From positions 43,515 through 107,514 of the forward strand of contig JAEXGR010000023.1 of assembly GCA_023450745.1 (NCBI GenBank): a DNA stretch of 64,000 nt. Reading direction: 5' to 3'. A model generated the notes under the pieces. That model made no database searches and was not told where the DNA came from. It saw only the letters and a program-made list of their open reading frames with translations. The translations under genes were made by a program, and so were the position numbers. Shown piece by piece: positions 1 through 8,970 of the stretch (position 1 is its first letter; each line of letters begins with the position of its first letter). Origin of the DNA: Synergistota bacterium. GTDB lineage: Bacteria > Synergistota > Synergistia > Synergistales > Synergistaceae.

Positions 1-41
1 AAATAGACCATTAATATTAACCAGAAAAAGGAGAGGGAATA

Positions 42-1166
42 ATGAAGATCGCCACATTCAAAGTCGAAGAATGGATGAACCTCAACGAGACGAAGGCTAA
101 GTATAACATCGCGGAGACCTGCGTCGACTCCGTAACGCTGGAGGAGCTTTTCCGCCTCGCGGGGCGCGACCGGCGGGAATTTTTTGAGAAGCTTTCGGAG
201 CGGCGTATGACCTACGGCGAAATCTTCGGCGCGGCGGAGCTGAAGGAAGCAATTTCCGGGCTCTACCGCACTGTCGGCGCGGACGGCGTCGTCACGACGC
301 ACGGCGCGGCGGGGGCAAATCACCTGACGCTCTATTCGCTGGTCGAAGCCGGCGACGCGGTGGTCTCGGTGATGCCGACATATCAGCAGCTCTATTCCAT
401 CCCCGAGTCGTACGGCGCAAAGGTGCGCGTGCTGAAGCTGCAAAAGACGGAAGGCTTTCAGCCGAACCTCGACCGTCTGCGCACGCTGGTCAACGAAAAG
501 ACAAAGGTCATCTGCATCAACAATCCCAATAATCCCACCGGCGCGCTGATGCCGGAGGAGACGCTGCGCGGCATCGTCGAGATCGCCCGCGGCGTGGGAG
601 CCTATATTCTCTGCGACGAGGTCTACCGGTTCCTCACTCAGGAGGAGGGCTATCCTGAATCCATCGCCGACCTCTACGAAAAGGGGGTCTCCGTCGGCAG
701 CATGTCCAAGGTCTTCTCGCTCGCGGGGCTGCGCCTCGGCTGGATCGCGACACGCAGCGAAGAGGCGATGCGCGAAATACTGCTGCACCGTGATTACGAC
801 ACGATCAGTTGCGGCCTGATCGACGAGGCGCTCGCGGCGGTCGCGCTCGAGGCAAAGGAGGCGCTCATCGCGCGCAGCCGGCGGATCGTGCGCGAAAACC
901 TCGCAATCCTTGACGAATGGGTCGCGAAGGAGCCGCGTTTTTCCTATGTAAAGCCGCAATGCGGCACGACGGCGCTGCTCTATTGCGACGTCGACATACC
1001 GTCGGAGGAGTTCTGCGCGAGGCTGCTCGCGGAGACGGGGGCCTTCCTCACGCCCGGCTCCTGCTTTGACGAGGGGCATTGTTTCCGCATTGGCTACGCC
1101 TGCGATAAAGAAGAGCTCAAAGCGGGGCTCGCGAAGCTCGGAGAGTTTGTAAAGGGGCTTGCGTAA
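42..1166 (+). CDS. PLP-dependent aminotransferase, class I/II
   Basis: This 374-residue protein has the fold-type I aminotransferase signature. The motif NNPNNPTG lies near residue 160, CDEVYR near residue 195, and SMSKVFSLAGLRLGW near residue 225, where the lysine of SMSK should form the Schiff base with PLP. It should transfer an amino group from an amino acid to a 2-oxo acid in the cytoplasm; the substrate cannot be read from the sequence. An AAAGGAG ribosome site lies just before the ATG. The gene stands alone, followed by about 580 bases without a convincing gene. Family call is firm, specificity unknown. Confidence 0.9.
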   Translation: MKIATFKVEEWMNLNETKAKYNIAETCVDSVTLEELFRLAGRDRREFFEKLSERRMTYGEIFGAAELKEAISGLYRTVGADGVVTTHGAAGANHLTLYSLVEAGDAVVSVMPTYQQLYSIPESYGAKVRVLKLQKTEGFQPNLDRLRTLVNEKTKVICINNPNNPTGALMPEETLRGIVEIARGVGAYILCDEVYRFLTQEEGYPESIADLYEKGVSVGSMSKVFSLAGLRLGWIATRSEEAMREILLHRDYDTISCGLIDEALAAVALEAKEALIARSRRIVRENLAILDEWVAKEPRFSYVKPQCGTTALLYCDVDIPSEEFCARLLAETGAFLTPGSCFDEGHCFRIGYACDKEELKAGLAKLGEFVKGLA

Positions 1167-1748
1167 AGGCGCGATCTTACCGCCGCCGCCAGGCGGCCGC
1201 GGCTTCGCGCCGTAAATTCCGCGATCAAAAGTCCGCCGGCCGTAAGGGGCATCGACCTTCCGGCGGCGGACTTTTGATCTTGCGTGGCGGCGCTTGGCCG
1301 CAGCTCACGTAAAAAGGGCGGGCGCGGTTGCCCGCGCAGTAACGGAAAATAACCGCCTTATAAGGCAAGCAATTTATGGTCAACAAAAGTCAATAATATT
1401 TAACTCTTTTAAGCCGCTGTTTTCGCCGTTTTTATCCCTTTCACAGGCGCCTTCCCTAGGCGGAAAGGCGCCGCCCCCATTTTTCTCCGCTTTTTCCGTT
1501 TTTCCGGCGCGGGAGGTCAAACGCGGCAGAGGAGGCAGGCGCGGCGGAGCCACGGCGTTTTATAAAAGGCGCTAGGCAGGCCCGGCAAGAGGGCGCGTAA
1601 AGCGCAGACGGTTCCGTGATGGAGCGAAGCTTTTCTTTATAACGAGGCGCCTTGCGCGCTTTTCTCCATCTTGCCGGATATCCGTATATAATAATAGCGC
1701 CCGTGCGCCGCATACGGGACCACTCTTGCGCACGAAAAGGAGGTTTGA
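1167..1748. other. Intergenic region with two hairpins
   Basis: I see no convincing gene here; short open frames on both strands lack ribosome sites and recognisable sequence. Two inverted repeats are present. The first spans 1223-1279 with arms GATCAAAAGTCCGCCGG and GGCGGACTTTTGATC and has no T-run after it. The second spans 1446-1472 (GGCGCCTTCC / GGAAAGGCGCC) and is followed by a short T-run, so it may be a terminator. A TATAAT box at 1687-1692 may serve the next gene, but no good -35 box accompanies it. Confidence 0.5.
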
Positions 1749-2123
1749 TTGGCGTTGATCGAAAAACTCTGCATCATCGGGAACGCGCGGACGCAGCAGA
1801 AAAACCCTATCACCGCGCGCTTTTCGCATTTTTTTATCGTCTTCATCGTCAAGGCGGACAGCGGCAAGATCGTCGACCTTGACGTGACGGTGATGCTGCC
1901 GGCGACCAGCAATTTCATCAAGGAACTCTTTATCGGACGTTCGCTCGCGGAGGTGGACAAAGATCTCCTGGAGCTCATCCGCGGCTCGTATCTCGCCTCC
2001 TCGCAGAAGGCTATCCAGATGGCTTATCTGGAGGCGGTGAAGAAATACCGCACTTGGCTCAGCACGCATAAGCCCGCGGGCTCCGAAGCGGCGAAAAGTA
2101 CGGTTGACGGCGGGGGAAAATAA
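1749..2123 (+). CDS. DUF3870 family protein
   Basis: This is a 124-residue protein of the DUF3870 type. Its N-terminus reads IIGNARTQQKNPIT and is followed by a strand-rich stretch ending LDVTVMLPATSNFIKEL, typical of this uncharacterised family. The start is a TTG preceded by AAAAGGAGG at the right distance. No catalytic motif or membrane segment is visible. In other genomes such proteins often sit beside aminotransferase, transporter or amidohydrolase genes, as here, but the role is unknown. A strong terminator hairpin lies 109 bases downstream. Confidence 0.75.
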   Translation: MALIEKLCIIGNARTQQKNPITARFSHFFIVFIVKADSGKIVDLDVTVMLPATSNFIKELFIGRSLAEVDKDLLELIRGSYLASSQKAIQMAYLEAVKKYRTWLSTHKPAGSEAAKSTVDGGGK

Positions 2124-2196
2124 TATATAATCATGCACACGGAAGACCGCTTGACGGCTCTTCATAAATAAAACTGTATAACGACTGCCTTGTCAG

Positions 2197-2287
2197 TTGA
2201 CCTGCGCGCCCAGCGTGGGGATATAATCTGCGAGACCCAGCCAAATTAACGCCGGCAGGCGTTTAGTTTGTGCTGGGTCTCTTTTTT
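2197..2287 (+). terminator. Long terminator-type hairpin after a promoter-like sequence
   Basis: Arms GAGACCCAGC (2232-2241) and GCTGGGTCTC (2272-2281) enclose a second paired segment, AACGCC / GGCGTT, giving a long near-continuous stem followed by six Ts (2282-2287). It could end the DUF3870 transcript or attenuate the transporter gene. Just upstream are TTGACC (2197-2202) and TATAAT (2222-2227), separated by 19 bases; a transcript from there would begin almost at the hairpin itself. Confidence 0.75.
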
Positions 2288-2357
2288 GTGGGTTATAGAA
2301 CCTCCGCGGAAGCGCGCGGCGGCCGGCCAAGGCGGCGCGAAAGGAAGTTATGAAAAA

Positions 2358-3752
2358 ATGAAACCAAACGCCAGATTCAAAATGCCGCACACCTACGTCC
2401 TGCTCTTTTACATCGTCGCGGCGGCCTGCCTGCTGACCTGGATTATTCCGGCGGGGCAGTTCCAGTATCAGTCGGTCGACGTAAACGGCACGGTGAGGAA
2501 CATCGTCGTCCCCGGCTCCTTCCGCTATCTCACCGATTCGCGCCCCGTCGGCCTCTTGGGCTTTTTCAGCTCCTTCCAGCGCGGCATCATCGAAGTGGCG
2601 GACCTCGTGGCGCTCATCTTCATCGTCAACGCCGCCTTTGCCGTCGTCATCAAGACCGGCTCTTTTGAGAAGATGCTGGGAACGCTGCTGCGAAAGCTCG
2701 AGGGGCGTGAAAACATCGTCGTCGTCATCTTCTACCTCTTCTTCGCGCTCGGTGCGAGCCTCTTCGGCATGTGGAACGACTTCAACGGCATGATACCGAT
2801 CATGGTGGGCGTGGGCGTGGCGATGGGCTACGACGCAATGTTCGGCTTCGCGGTCGTCATGCTCGGCATCGGGGTCGGCTTCGCCTCCGCGCTGACAAAT
2901 CCCTACACTATCGTCGTGGCGCAGTCGATCGCCGGAATCCCCCTCTATTCGGGTTTCGGCATGCGCGCCGCGATCTTCGTCGTCTTTTCAGCGCTCGCCC
3001 TCTGGTGGATATTCCGCTACGGCAAACAAATAAAGAACGACCCCGCCCGCTCGCTCGTTCCGCGCGGCGAGGCGCTCTTCTCCTATGACAGCGAGGAGCT
3101 CAAAGGGCTGCAGATGGGCGCGCGCGAGTCCGCCGCGCTCGCGGTGATCTTCGCGAGCCTCGCCCTCATCTTCTACGGCTGCCTGTACCAAGGCTGGGGC
3201 AACACCCAGCTGACGGCGATATTCCTGCTGATGGGAATCGCCGTCGCCCTCATCTTCGGCTGGAGCGCCGACAAGATCGCGGAGGAGCTGTTAGCCGGAG
3301 CCCGCGCCATCGTCTTCGGCGCGCTGATCGTCGGCGTGGCGCGCGCGATCCTCGTCGTCATGCGCGAGGGGCATATCATCGACACGATCATCAACTTTAT
3401 GGCGAACCTGATAGAGGGCACGCCGCCCATCGTCGCCGCCGAGGGGATGCTCTTCATACAGACCCTGATAAACTTCGCCATCCCCTCCGGCAGCGGCCAG
3501 GCGGCGACGATCATCCCGATAATGGCGCCGCTCGGCGACGTAGCAGGACTCTCGCGCGAGGTGACGGTGCTCGCCTTCCAGCTCGGAGACGGCTTCTCAA
3601 ACCTGCTCTGGCCGACCTGCGGCATCGCCACCGGCTGCGGCATCGCGGGCATCTCGCTCGCGAAATGGTGGAAGTTTTTTCTCAAGCTCTTCGGCATCAT
3701 GTGGCTTGCGATGATGCTCTTCGTCGCCGCAGCGGTGCTGATTAAGTTTTAA
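2358..3752 (+). CDS. YfcC-family integral membrane transporter
   Basis: This is a 464-residue polytopic membrane protein. The start RFKMPHTYVLLFYIV followed by LLTWIIPAGQF is characteristic of the YfcC/COG1288 family, which is related to basic amino acid and peptide-type secondary transporters. Many hydrophobic segments follow, plus the conserved SGSGQAATIIPIMAPL segment near residue 380. I place the start at ATG 2358, behind AAGGAAG; a longer open frame from 2268 would begin inside the terminator hairpin. An M20D amidohydrolase follows after 14 bases, suggesting uptake of an acylated amino acid or peptide that the next gene hydrolyses. Substrate is inferred only. Confidence 0.87.
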   Translation: MKPNARFKMPHTYVLLFYIVAAACLLTWIIPAGQFQYQSVDVNGTVRNIVVPGSFRYLTDSRPVGLLGFFSSFQRGIIEVADLVALIFIVNAAFAVVIKTGSFEKMLGTLLRKLEGRENIVVVIFYLFFALGASLFGMWNDFNGMIPIMVGVGVAMGYDAMFGFAVVMLGIGVGFASALTNPYTIVVAQSIAGIPLYSGFGMRAAIFVVFSALALWWIFRYGKQIKNDPARSLVPRGEALFSYDSEELKGLQMGARESAALAVIFASLALIFYGCLYQGWGNTQLTAIFLLMGIAVALIFGWSADKIAEELLAGARAIVFGALIVGVARAILVVMREGHIIDTIINFMANLIEGTPPIVAAEGMLFIQTLINFAIPSGSGQAATIIPIMAPLGDVAGLSREVTVLAFQLGDGFSNLLWPTCGIATGCGIAGISLAKWWKFFLKLFGIMWLAMMLFVAAAVLIKF

Positions 3753-3766
3753 AGGGGCGGGAGATC

Positions 3767-4945
3767 ATGGACATCAGAGAAAAAATCGCAAAAATACTGC
3801 CGGAGATCACGGCCTTTCGGCGCGCGCTGCATGAATATCCCGACCTCTCGGGAGAGGAGGGACCGACTTGCGCGCGCATCACAGAGGTTCTGCGGCGGCA
3901 CGGCATCGCGCACCGGCTGCTGCTTGACGGCACGGCGGTCGCGGCGGCGGTCGGCTCCCGCGAAGGCGGCAGGACGGTCGCGCTGCGCGCCGACATTGAC
4001 GCGCTGCCGCTGACGGAGGAGACGGGGCTGCCCTTCGCCTCCCAAAGGCCCGGCGTGATGCACGCCTGCGGACACGACGTCCACGCCGCCATAGCGCTCG
4101 GCGCGGCGCTCCTGCTCAAGGAACGCGAGCCAGAGCTGCCGGGAATGGTAAAGATCTTCTTCCAGCCCGCCGAAGAGGGGACGGGCGGAGCGGAGCGCAT
4201 GATCGCGGCGGGCTGCCTCGACTCGCCCCGCGTCAGCCACGTGCTCGGGCTCCACGTCAACCCCGCCATTCCCGCCGGCAAGGCGGCCTTCAAATTCGGC
4301 AAGATGCACGCCGCCTCCGATGAATTCACGCTCGTCCTGCACGGGCGCGGCTGCCACGGCGCGCACCCCGAGGAGGGCTGCGACGCGGTGGCGATGGCCG
4401 GACAGCTAATCACGGCGCTCCAGAATATCACAAGCCGCAGCCTCTCGCCGCTGGAGCCGGCGGTGGTCACCGTGGGAAAGATCACGGGCGGCACGAAGGG
4501 AAATATCATCGCCGACCGCGTCGAGATGACGGGCATCATGCGCTCGCTCAGCGAAAATACGCGCCAGCTGCTGCGCCGCCGCGTTAAGGAGACCGCGGAT
4601 GGCGTAGCGCACGCCTTCGGCGGCCGGGCGGAGCTGATTCTGCGCCCAAGCTACGGCGCGCTGATAAACGACGACGCCGTGACGGAAAGGGCCGCCAGCG
4701 CCGCGCGCGCGGCGCTGGGCGCGGAAAATGTCATTATTAAAAAAGAACCGACTTTAGGCACGGAAGACTTTTCATACTTCGCCGCGGCACGCCCCTCCTG
4801 TTTCTATGAACTGGGCTGCGGCTTTTCGGACAGAGAGACAAACTTTCCCCTGCACAGCGCAAGGTTTGAGGCGAACGAACGCTGCATAACGACCGGCGTC
4901 GAGCTTCAGCTTCGAGGGGCGCTCGCGCTGCTGAACGACAACTGA
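3767..4945 (+). CDS. M20D amidohydrolase (N-acyl-amino-acid hydrolase type)
   Basis: This 392-residue metallo-hydrolase belongs to the M20D group (IAA-amino acid / hippurate hydrolase type). Visible motifs are HEYPDLSGEE at the start, HACGHDVH near residue 104 (metal-binding Cys and His), FFQPAEEGTGGAERM near residue 130 (catalytic and metal Glu), and HLGLHVNP-like and GTEDFSYF segments further on. It should release free amino acids from N-acyl or amide-linked substrates in the cytoplasm. GGGCGGGAGA precedes the ATG. The 14-base gap to the YfcC transporter implies an operon for import then hydrolysis. Confidence 0.92.
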   Translation: MDIREKIAKILPEITAFRRALHEYPDLSGEEGPTCARITEVLRRHGIAHRLLLDGTAVAAAVGSREGGRTVALRADIDALPLTEETGLPFASQRPGVMHACGHDVHAAIALGAALLLKEREPELPGMVKIFFQPAEEGTGGAERMIAAGCLDSPRVSHVLGLHVNPAIPAGKAAFKFGKMHAASDEFTLVLHGRGCHGAHPEEGCDAVAMAGQLITALQNITSRSLSPLEPAVVTVGKITGGTKGNIIADRVEMTGIMRSLSENTRQLLRRRVKETADGVAHAFGGRAELILRPSYGALINDDAVTERAASAARAALGAENVIIKKEPTLGTEDFSYFAAARPSCFYELGCGFSDRETNFPLHSARFEANERCITTGVELQLRGALALLNDN

Positions 4946-4978
4946 TCCCGGCGGCCTGACAGACGGGAACAGAGAGGA

Positions 4979-5026
4979 AAAGAGGCTTTTCGCGAACCAG
5001 GCGGGAGCCTCTTTGCTCGTTTTTTC
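4979..5026 (+). terminator. Terminator of the amidohydrolase operon
   Basis: The arms AAAGAGGCT and AGCCTCTTT (ending near 5014) form a stem-loop followed after a few bases by a T-run. It lies between the amidohydrolase gene and the convergent sirtuin gene, the expected place for a terminator. Confidence 0.7.
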
Positions 5027-5933
5027 ATTTACCGCTCCGTGTAATTTCGCCAGCGGCGCGGCCACTCACGGCGGCCAGCAACGGCGCGATGTCGCCGTCC
5101 GCGCAGAGCGCGCGGTCGCCCAGCCCTTTAGGGACGAAGGCCTCGCCGCGGTTCGCGCAGACATAGAGCGAATTAGAGTTAGCCAACGCCATCCGCCAGA
5201 AGGGATATTTTATGATCCCGGGGGTGTTGCCGCCCACGCCGAGTTCGAGGAATACCACGCGCGAGCCCTCCGTGCGCCGCAAAAAGGCCAGGTAACGCGC
5301 CTTTGCCGCGTGCCAGGCCGCGTCTTCGACAAAGGCGCCGTCGACGCGGAGGTTCATGGTCAGCGGCGCGCCGCAGCGCGGGCAGCGGGGAACGAGCGCC
5401 GCCGGCACGCGCATCTCCCGCTGCGCGGCGAGCATTTGCCGCACCGCCGCCTCGTTGCCATAGGTCGTATTATGGCAGGGGCGCGAACACTGCCAAAGTC
5501 CGTAATCGCCCTGCGTGGGAAAGAGGCGCTCCTCCTCAAAGCCCGCGTCGGCAAAGAGATGGTCGACGTTCGTCGTTAAGACAAAATAATCCCTCTCCCG
5601 CACCGCCGCCAGCAGATCTTTATAGGGCCGGCCCACCGGCCGGTCATAGCGGTTGAGATAAATGTGGCGGCTCCAATAGGCCCAGTGCTCCTCAAGCGAG
5701 GCATAGCGGTGAAAGGCCGCCGAATACATGTCGGTAAAGCCGTATTTCGCGATAAAGTCGGCAAAGCGGCGCTCAAAGCGCGGCCCGGAATAGACGAGCC
5801 CCGCCGCAGCGGAGAGGCCGGAACCGGCGCCCACGAGGACGGCCTCCGCGCCCGCCAACGCCTCCCGCAACCGCCCCGCGGGTTCAGCGCAGCAATTCCG
5901 CGTATATTCTGCGGTCGATATCCTTGAATACAT
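5025..5933 (-). CDS. Sir2-family protein, probable class M (macrodomain-linked) sirtuin
   Basis: This 302-residue protein carries the Sir2 NAD-binding pattern: VLVGAGSGLSAAAGLVYSG near residue 35 and LTTNVDHLFADAGF near residue 120. Where ordinary sirtuins have the catalytic His (LHG), it has TQGDYGLWQC, with Gln in the His position. That substitution is typical of class M sirtuins, which add ADP-ribose to proteins rather than deacetylate. Cysteine pairs CSRPCH and CPRCG could bind zinc. The gene overlaps the macrodomain gene by about 50 bases; the ATG is at 5933, but an internal TTG start near RLREALAG is possible. The GcvH-like and lipoate ligase partners of the known operons are not next to it. 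Confidence 0.8.
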   Translation of the reverse strand: MYSRISTAEYTRNCCAEPAGRLREALAGAEAVLVGAGSGLSAAAGLVYSGPRFERRFADFIAKYGFTDMYSAAFHRYASLEEHWAYWSRHIYLNRYDRPVGRPYKDLLAAVRERDYFVLTTNVDHLFADAGFEEERLFPTQGDYGLWQCSRPCHNTTYGNEAAVRQMLAAQREMRVPAALVPRCPRCGAPLTMNLRVDGAFVEDAAWHAAKARYLAFLRRTEGSRVVFLELGVGGNTPGIIKYPFWRMALANSNSLYVCANRGEAFVPKGLGDRALCADGDIAPLLAAVSGRAAGEITRSGK

Positions 5934-6660
5934 TAAAAATCACCCTCATCTCCGCCTTCTCTTCTCTGAGAAACGCCCGCACCGCCGCCACCGCGATCTC
6001 CGCCGCCGCTTCGTTGGGGAAACGGAACTCTCCCGTCGAAATACAGCAGAAGGCGACGCTCCGCAGTTTATTTTCTTTCGCAAGCTTCAGGCAGGAACGG
6101 TAGCAGGAGGCCAGCTCGGCGCGGTCCCGCCGCGTCGGCGCGCCTCCTGCTATCGGGCCGACGGTGTGGAGGACATAGCGGCTCGGGAGGTTGAAGGCGG
6201 GGGTGATCTTCGCGCCGCCCGCCGGCTCCTCGCGCCCCTGCCGCCTCATAATCTCATGGCAGGCGAGCCGCAGCTGGATGCCCGCGTATGTGTGTATCGC
6301 GTTGTCTATACAGCGGTGGCAGGGCACGAAACAGCCGAGCAGCGCGCTGTTGGCGGCGTTGACGACGGCGTCCGCCGCAAGCGTCGTGATATCGCCCTGC
6401 CAAAGGCAGATATCGCCTTCCGCGGCCGGCGCCAGCGCCTCCGCCGCTGCGGTCCCCCGGGCCCGCAGCGCTTCCGCGAGATACGCGTCCTGCACCGCCA
6501 GCAGCCTTTCGCCGGCGGGCCGCGGCGGGCGCAGGTTGAAGAGCGCGCGGAGCAGCCTCTTTTTCTCTCCCGTTTCCGCGGGAATTTTTAAACCGGCGTA
6601 CCGCGGCTCTTCCGCCGCTAAGGCCTCGATAAGATAGTCAAGCCGCTCTTCCTGCGTCAT
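5884..6660 (-). CDS. Macrodomain protein, probable zinc-containing ADP-ribosylhydrolase
   Basis: This 258-residue protein has a helical N-terminal segment of about 85 residues, then a macrodomain. GDICLWQGDITTLAADAVVNAANSALLGCF begins the ADP-ribose-binding part, and the phosphate loop is near CCISTGEFRFP. The segment GCFVPCHRCIDNAIH carries Cys and His residues as in zinc-containing macrodomains of the sirtuin-linked type, which remove mono-ADP-ribose from proteins. It precedes and overlaps the sirtuin gene, so one likely adds and the other removes ADP-ribose. The start follows a GGGAGG-like site (reading GGGGAGGAAAACTATG on the minus strand). Confidence 0.87.
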   Translation of the reverse strand: MTQEERLDYLIEALAAEEPRYAGLKIPAETGEKKRLLRALFNLRPPRPAGERLLAVQDAYLAEALRARGTAAAEALAPAAEGDICLWQGDITTLAADAVVNAANSALLGCFVPCHRCIDNAIHTYAGIQLRLACHEIMRRQGREEPAGGAKITPAFNLPSRYVLHTVGPIAGGAPTRRDRAELASCYRSCLKLAKENKLRSVAFCCISTGEFRFPNEAAAEIAVAAVRAFLREEKAEMRVIFNVFKDIDRRIYAELLR

Positions 6661-6692
6661 AGTTTTCCTCCCCGGCCGCCGTTCTTCGTTCG

Positions 6693-7490
6693 CTAATTGA
6701 AGAAGAAGCGCGCCGTCATCTCAAGATAATTCTCACCGCCGTAGTTTCCGTAGCGTCCTTTGACCGCGGCTTTGAAGCCCTCCGCGTCGGCGCAGCCGGC
6801 GGCGATCTCCGTCAGCGCCTCCAGGTAGGCGATCTTCGTCTCGACATCTTTCAGGTCCTCGGGCGTATAGTGAGAGGTGAGCACCAGCCGGTATCCTTTC
6901 GCGAGGAAGCCCTTGAGCTGCCCGATCATCGCCCCGGCGTGCGCCGCGCCCGCCACGATAGAGTGGCAGTCGTGGCCGAGCATGTGAGTATAAACGGCGT
7001 CGATCTCCGGTATCTCGATGTCAAAGGCCTCGTGCGTGGGAATGATATTGAAGCGGATGCCGCCGATCGTGACCTCGCCGGGCTCGATATAATCCGTCAC
7101 CTGGTGGACGGCGTTGTCGAAGGCCGCGCCAAAGGCCTCTGTGAAGCTGTCGATGAGCGCCCGGCCGCCGCCGCGGTGTCCGTATTCGCAGGCCCGCTTC
7201 GTCGCGTAGCGCTTGGCGCCGGAGAGAAAGCCGCCGCCCCCCATGTGATAGGCGAGCAGCAATCCCGCGACCGCAAGCCCGGTGCCGGCGATATATTCCT
7301 CCAGCTCCCCTTCGTTGTCAAAGAAGCAGGGAGATTCGATAACGACGGCCTGACCGCCCTTTTCGACAACGAACACTTCGTCTGCGAGAAAATCGTTGGT
7401 CCGGTAGGCGTGAAGCTTCACGCCGCCAAAGTCATAAAGGTTCACCTCGCCTTTAGCGAGAGAGATTTTTTCAAAACTGTTTTTGTTCAT
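6693..7490 (-). CDS. Metallo-beta-lactamase-fold-like protein with degenerate metal motif
   Basis: This 265-residue protein resembles the metallo-beta-lactamase fold: an N-terminal strand region (EVFVVEKGGQAVVIESPCFF), then AGLLLAYHMGGGGFLSGAKRYAT where HxHxDH is expected, and later IIPTHEAFDIEIPEIDAVYTH and VLTSHYTPEDL. Only parts of the metal site are recognisable, so activity is uncertain. No signal peptide is visible. AGGAGGAACCC precedes the ATG. It lies just upstream of the macrodomain gene on the same strand (32-base gap), so the three minus-strand genes may be one transcript. I do not know its function. Confidence 0.65.
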   Translation of the reverse strand: MNKNSFEKISLAKGEVNLYDFGGVKLHAYRTNDFLADEVFVVEKGGQAVVIESPCFFDNEGELEEYIAGTGLAVAGLLLAYHMGGGGFLSGAKRYATKRACEYGHRGGGRALIDSFTEAFGAAFDNAVHQVTDYIEPGEVTIGGIRFNIIPTHEAFDIEIPEIDAVYTHMLGHDCHSIVAGAAHAGAMIGQLKGFLAKGYRLVLTSHYTPEDLKDVETKIAYLEALTEIAAGCADAEGFKAAVKGRYGNYGGENYLEMTARFFFN

Positions 7491-7611
7491 TTCGGGTTCC
7501 TCCTAGTCGTCTCAGTCGTTCCGGCCCGCGCCGGAGTGTGACTATAAGATAACCCGACAAGTTTCTTTAGTAAAGTAAGCACAATGTTGTGCTGTAGTTA
7601 CCTTTTAGATA

Positions 7612-8970
7612 CTAACAAGCGCTGGACAGCCTTTCTCGCTCTCCGCACGGGCTTATGAGCAGCCGCAATGTGAAGACGGCGCCGTCCGCGCCGTTCTCCG
7701 CCGTCACCCGCGCCGCGTGAATGTCGGCAATCTGCCTCACTAGCGCAAGGCCGAGGCCAAGGCCGCCGCCAGAACGCGATTTTTCCAGACGGTAAAAGCG
7801 GTTCCAGATCTTTTCCAGCTCCTCGGGGGGAATGCCCGCGCCGTTATCGGAGACCACAAGCCGCGCCACAATCCCCTCGCGGCGAAGGACCACGCGCACT
7901 CGGCCGCCGCCATACTTGAAGGCGTTCTCCAGCAGGTTGCCGATCAGCCGCGAGATGAGCGCCACGTCGAAATCGGCGTAGATTCCCGCCTCAATCTCCG
8001 TCTCCAAGTCGGCCTCCCGCCAGAGAAGCCGGCTCTCACGGCAAACGACGCTTACGAGCTCGCTCAAGTCGGCGTGTTCAAAGGAAGCCTTCACCGTTCC
8101 CTGTTCGAGGCGCGTTATCTGCAGCAGCGCGCCGATGAGCTTCGACATCTTGAGCGCCTGGCGTCTGATCGCCGCAATCCCCTCCGCGTATTCCGCCTCC
8201 GTGCGCCCGTCCCCCGCCAGCGACTCGCACTGCGCGAGGATGACCGCCGTCGGCGTGCGCAGCTCGTGAGAGGCGTCGGAGGTAAACTGCTTCTCCGCTT
8301 CGAAGGAGGCCTCCAGCCGCCGGAACATGTTGTCAAAGGAGGAGGCGATGCGGTGGATCTCGTCGCCGCGCGGCGGCAGGCCGATACGCGCCGAGAGGTC
8401 GCGTCCCTCGCTGATTGCGTCCGCCGCGGCGATGATCTTGTCTATCGGGCGAAAGGCGCGCCGGGCGATCAGATAGCCGCCCCCCGCGGCGAGCAGGACG
8501 AAAAGCGGCAGGATCAGGAAGGCAAGCCGCGCGGCGATCAGCGGAAAGCCGCCGGCCGCCGCCGCGGGGAGCACCCCCCGCAGCCACAGCCCGCCGGCCG
8601 CGCGGCGGTCGTAAAGGTAAAAATCGCCGCCGGGGCAGGCGACGAGATAGGGCTCTCCCTCCAAAAAGGGCTCGTGAGGATTAAAACCGGGCGGCACGCG
8701 CCCACGAAGCAGCGCGCCAGCCTCCGAATAGATCAGTGTGTAGGCGCCGCTCGCGTAAGGCTCAAAATCACCGTCGACGTCAAGCCCCTCCGGCCCATAC
8801 ACGACCTCTCCGGCGTTGTCATCCACCATTTCAACGAAGCGGCTAAGAGAATGCGCCTCCATCAGCGAACCGCCCACCATGATGACGAAGCCGAGCGAGG
8901 CGGCCGTGATAAGCAGCATCAGCAGCGTGAACCAGACCGTGATGCGCGCTTTCACCGAAAGGCTCTTCAT
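7612..8970 (-). CDS. Sensor histidine kinase
   Basis: This 452-residue membrane sensor kinase has a first membrane segment near residues 10-35, an extracytoplasmic region of about 110 residues, a second segment near 145-172 (AFLILPLFVLLAAGGGYLIA), a HAMP linker, the phospho-acceptor box FTSDASHELRTPTAVI near residue 238, and an ATPase domain with GNLLENAFKYGGG, DNGAGIPPEE and GGLGLGLAL. It should autophosphorylate on the His and pass the phosphate to the adjacent response regulator, whose stop it overlaps by four bases (ATGA type). The signal is unknown; the PepSY protein at the head of the operon may take part in sensing or be a target. Confidence 0.93.
   Translation of the reverse strand: MKSLSVKARITVWFTLLMLLITAASLGFVIMVGGSLMEAHSLSRFVEMVDDNAGEVVYGPEGLDVDGDFEPYASGAYTLIYSEAGALLRGRVPPGFNPHEPFLEGEPYLVACPGGDFYLYDRRAAGGLWLRGVLPAAAAGGFPLIAARLAFLILPLFVLLAAGGGYLIARRAFRPIDKIIAAADAISEGRDLSARIGLPPRGDEIHRIASSFDNMFRRLEASFEAEKQFTSDASHELRTPTAVILAQCESLAGDGRTEAEYAEGIAAIRRQALKMSKLIGALLQITRLEQGTVKASFEHADLSELVSVVCRESRLLWREADLETEIEAGIYADFDVALISRLIGNLLENAFKYGGGRVRVVLRREGIVARLVVSDNGAGIPPEELEKIWNRFYRLEKSRSGGGLGLGLALVRQIADIHAARVTAENGADGAVFTLRLLISPCGERERLSSAC

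Noticed and set aside
1294..1713. Two overlapping short frames after the aminotransferase gene
   Set aside because: They overlap hairpins, have no ribosome site, and give low-complexity products.
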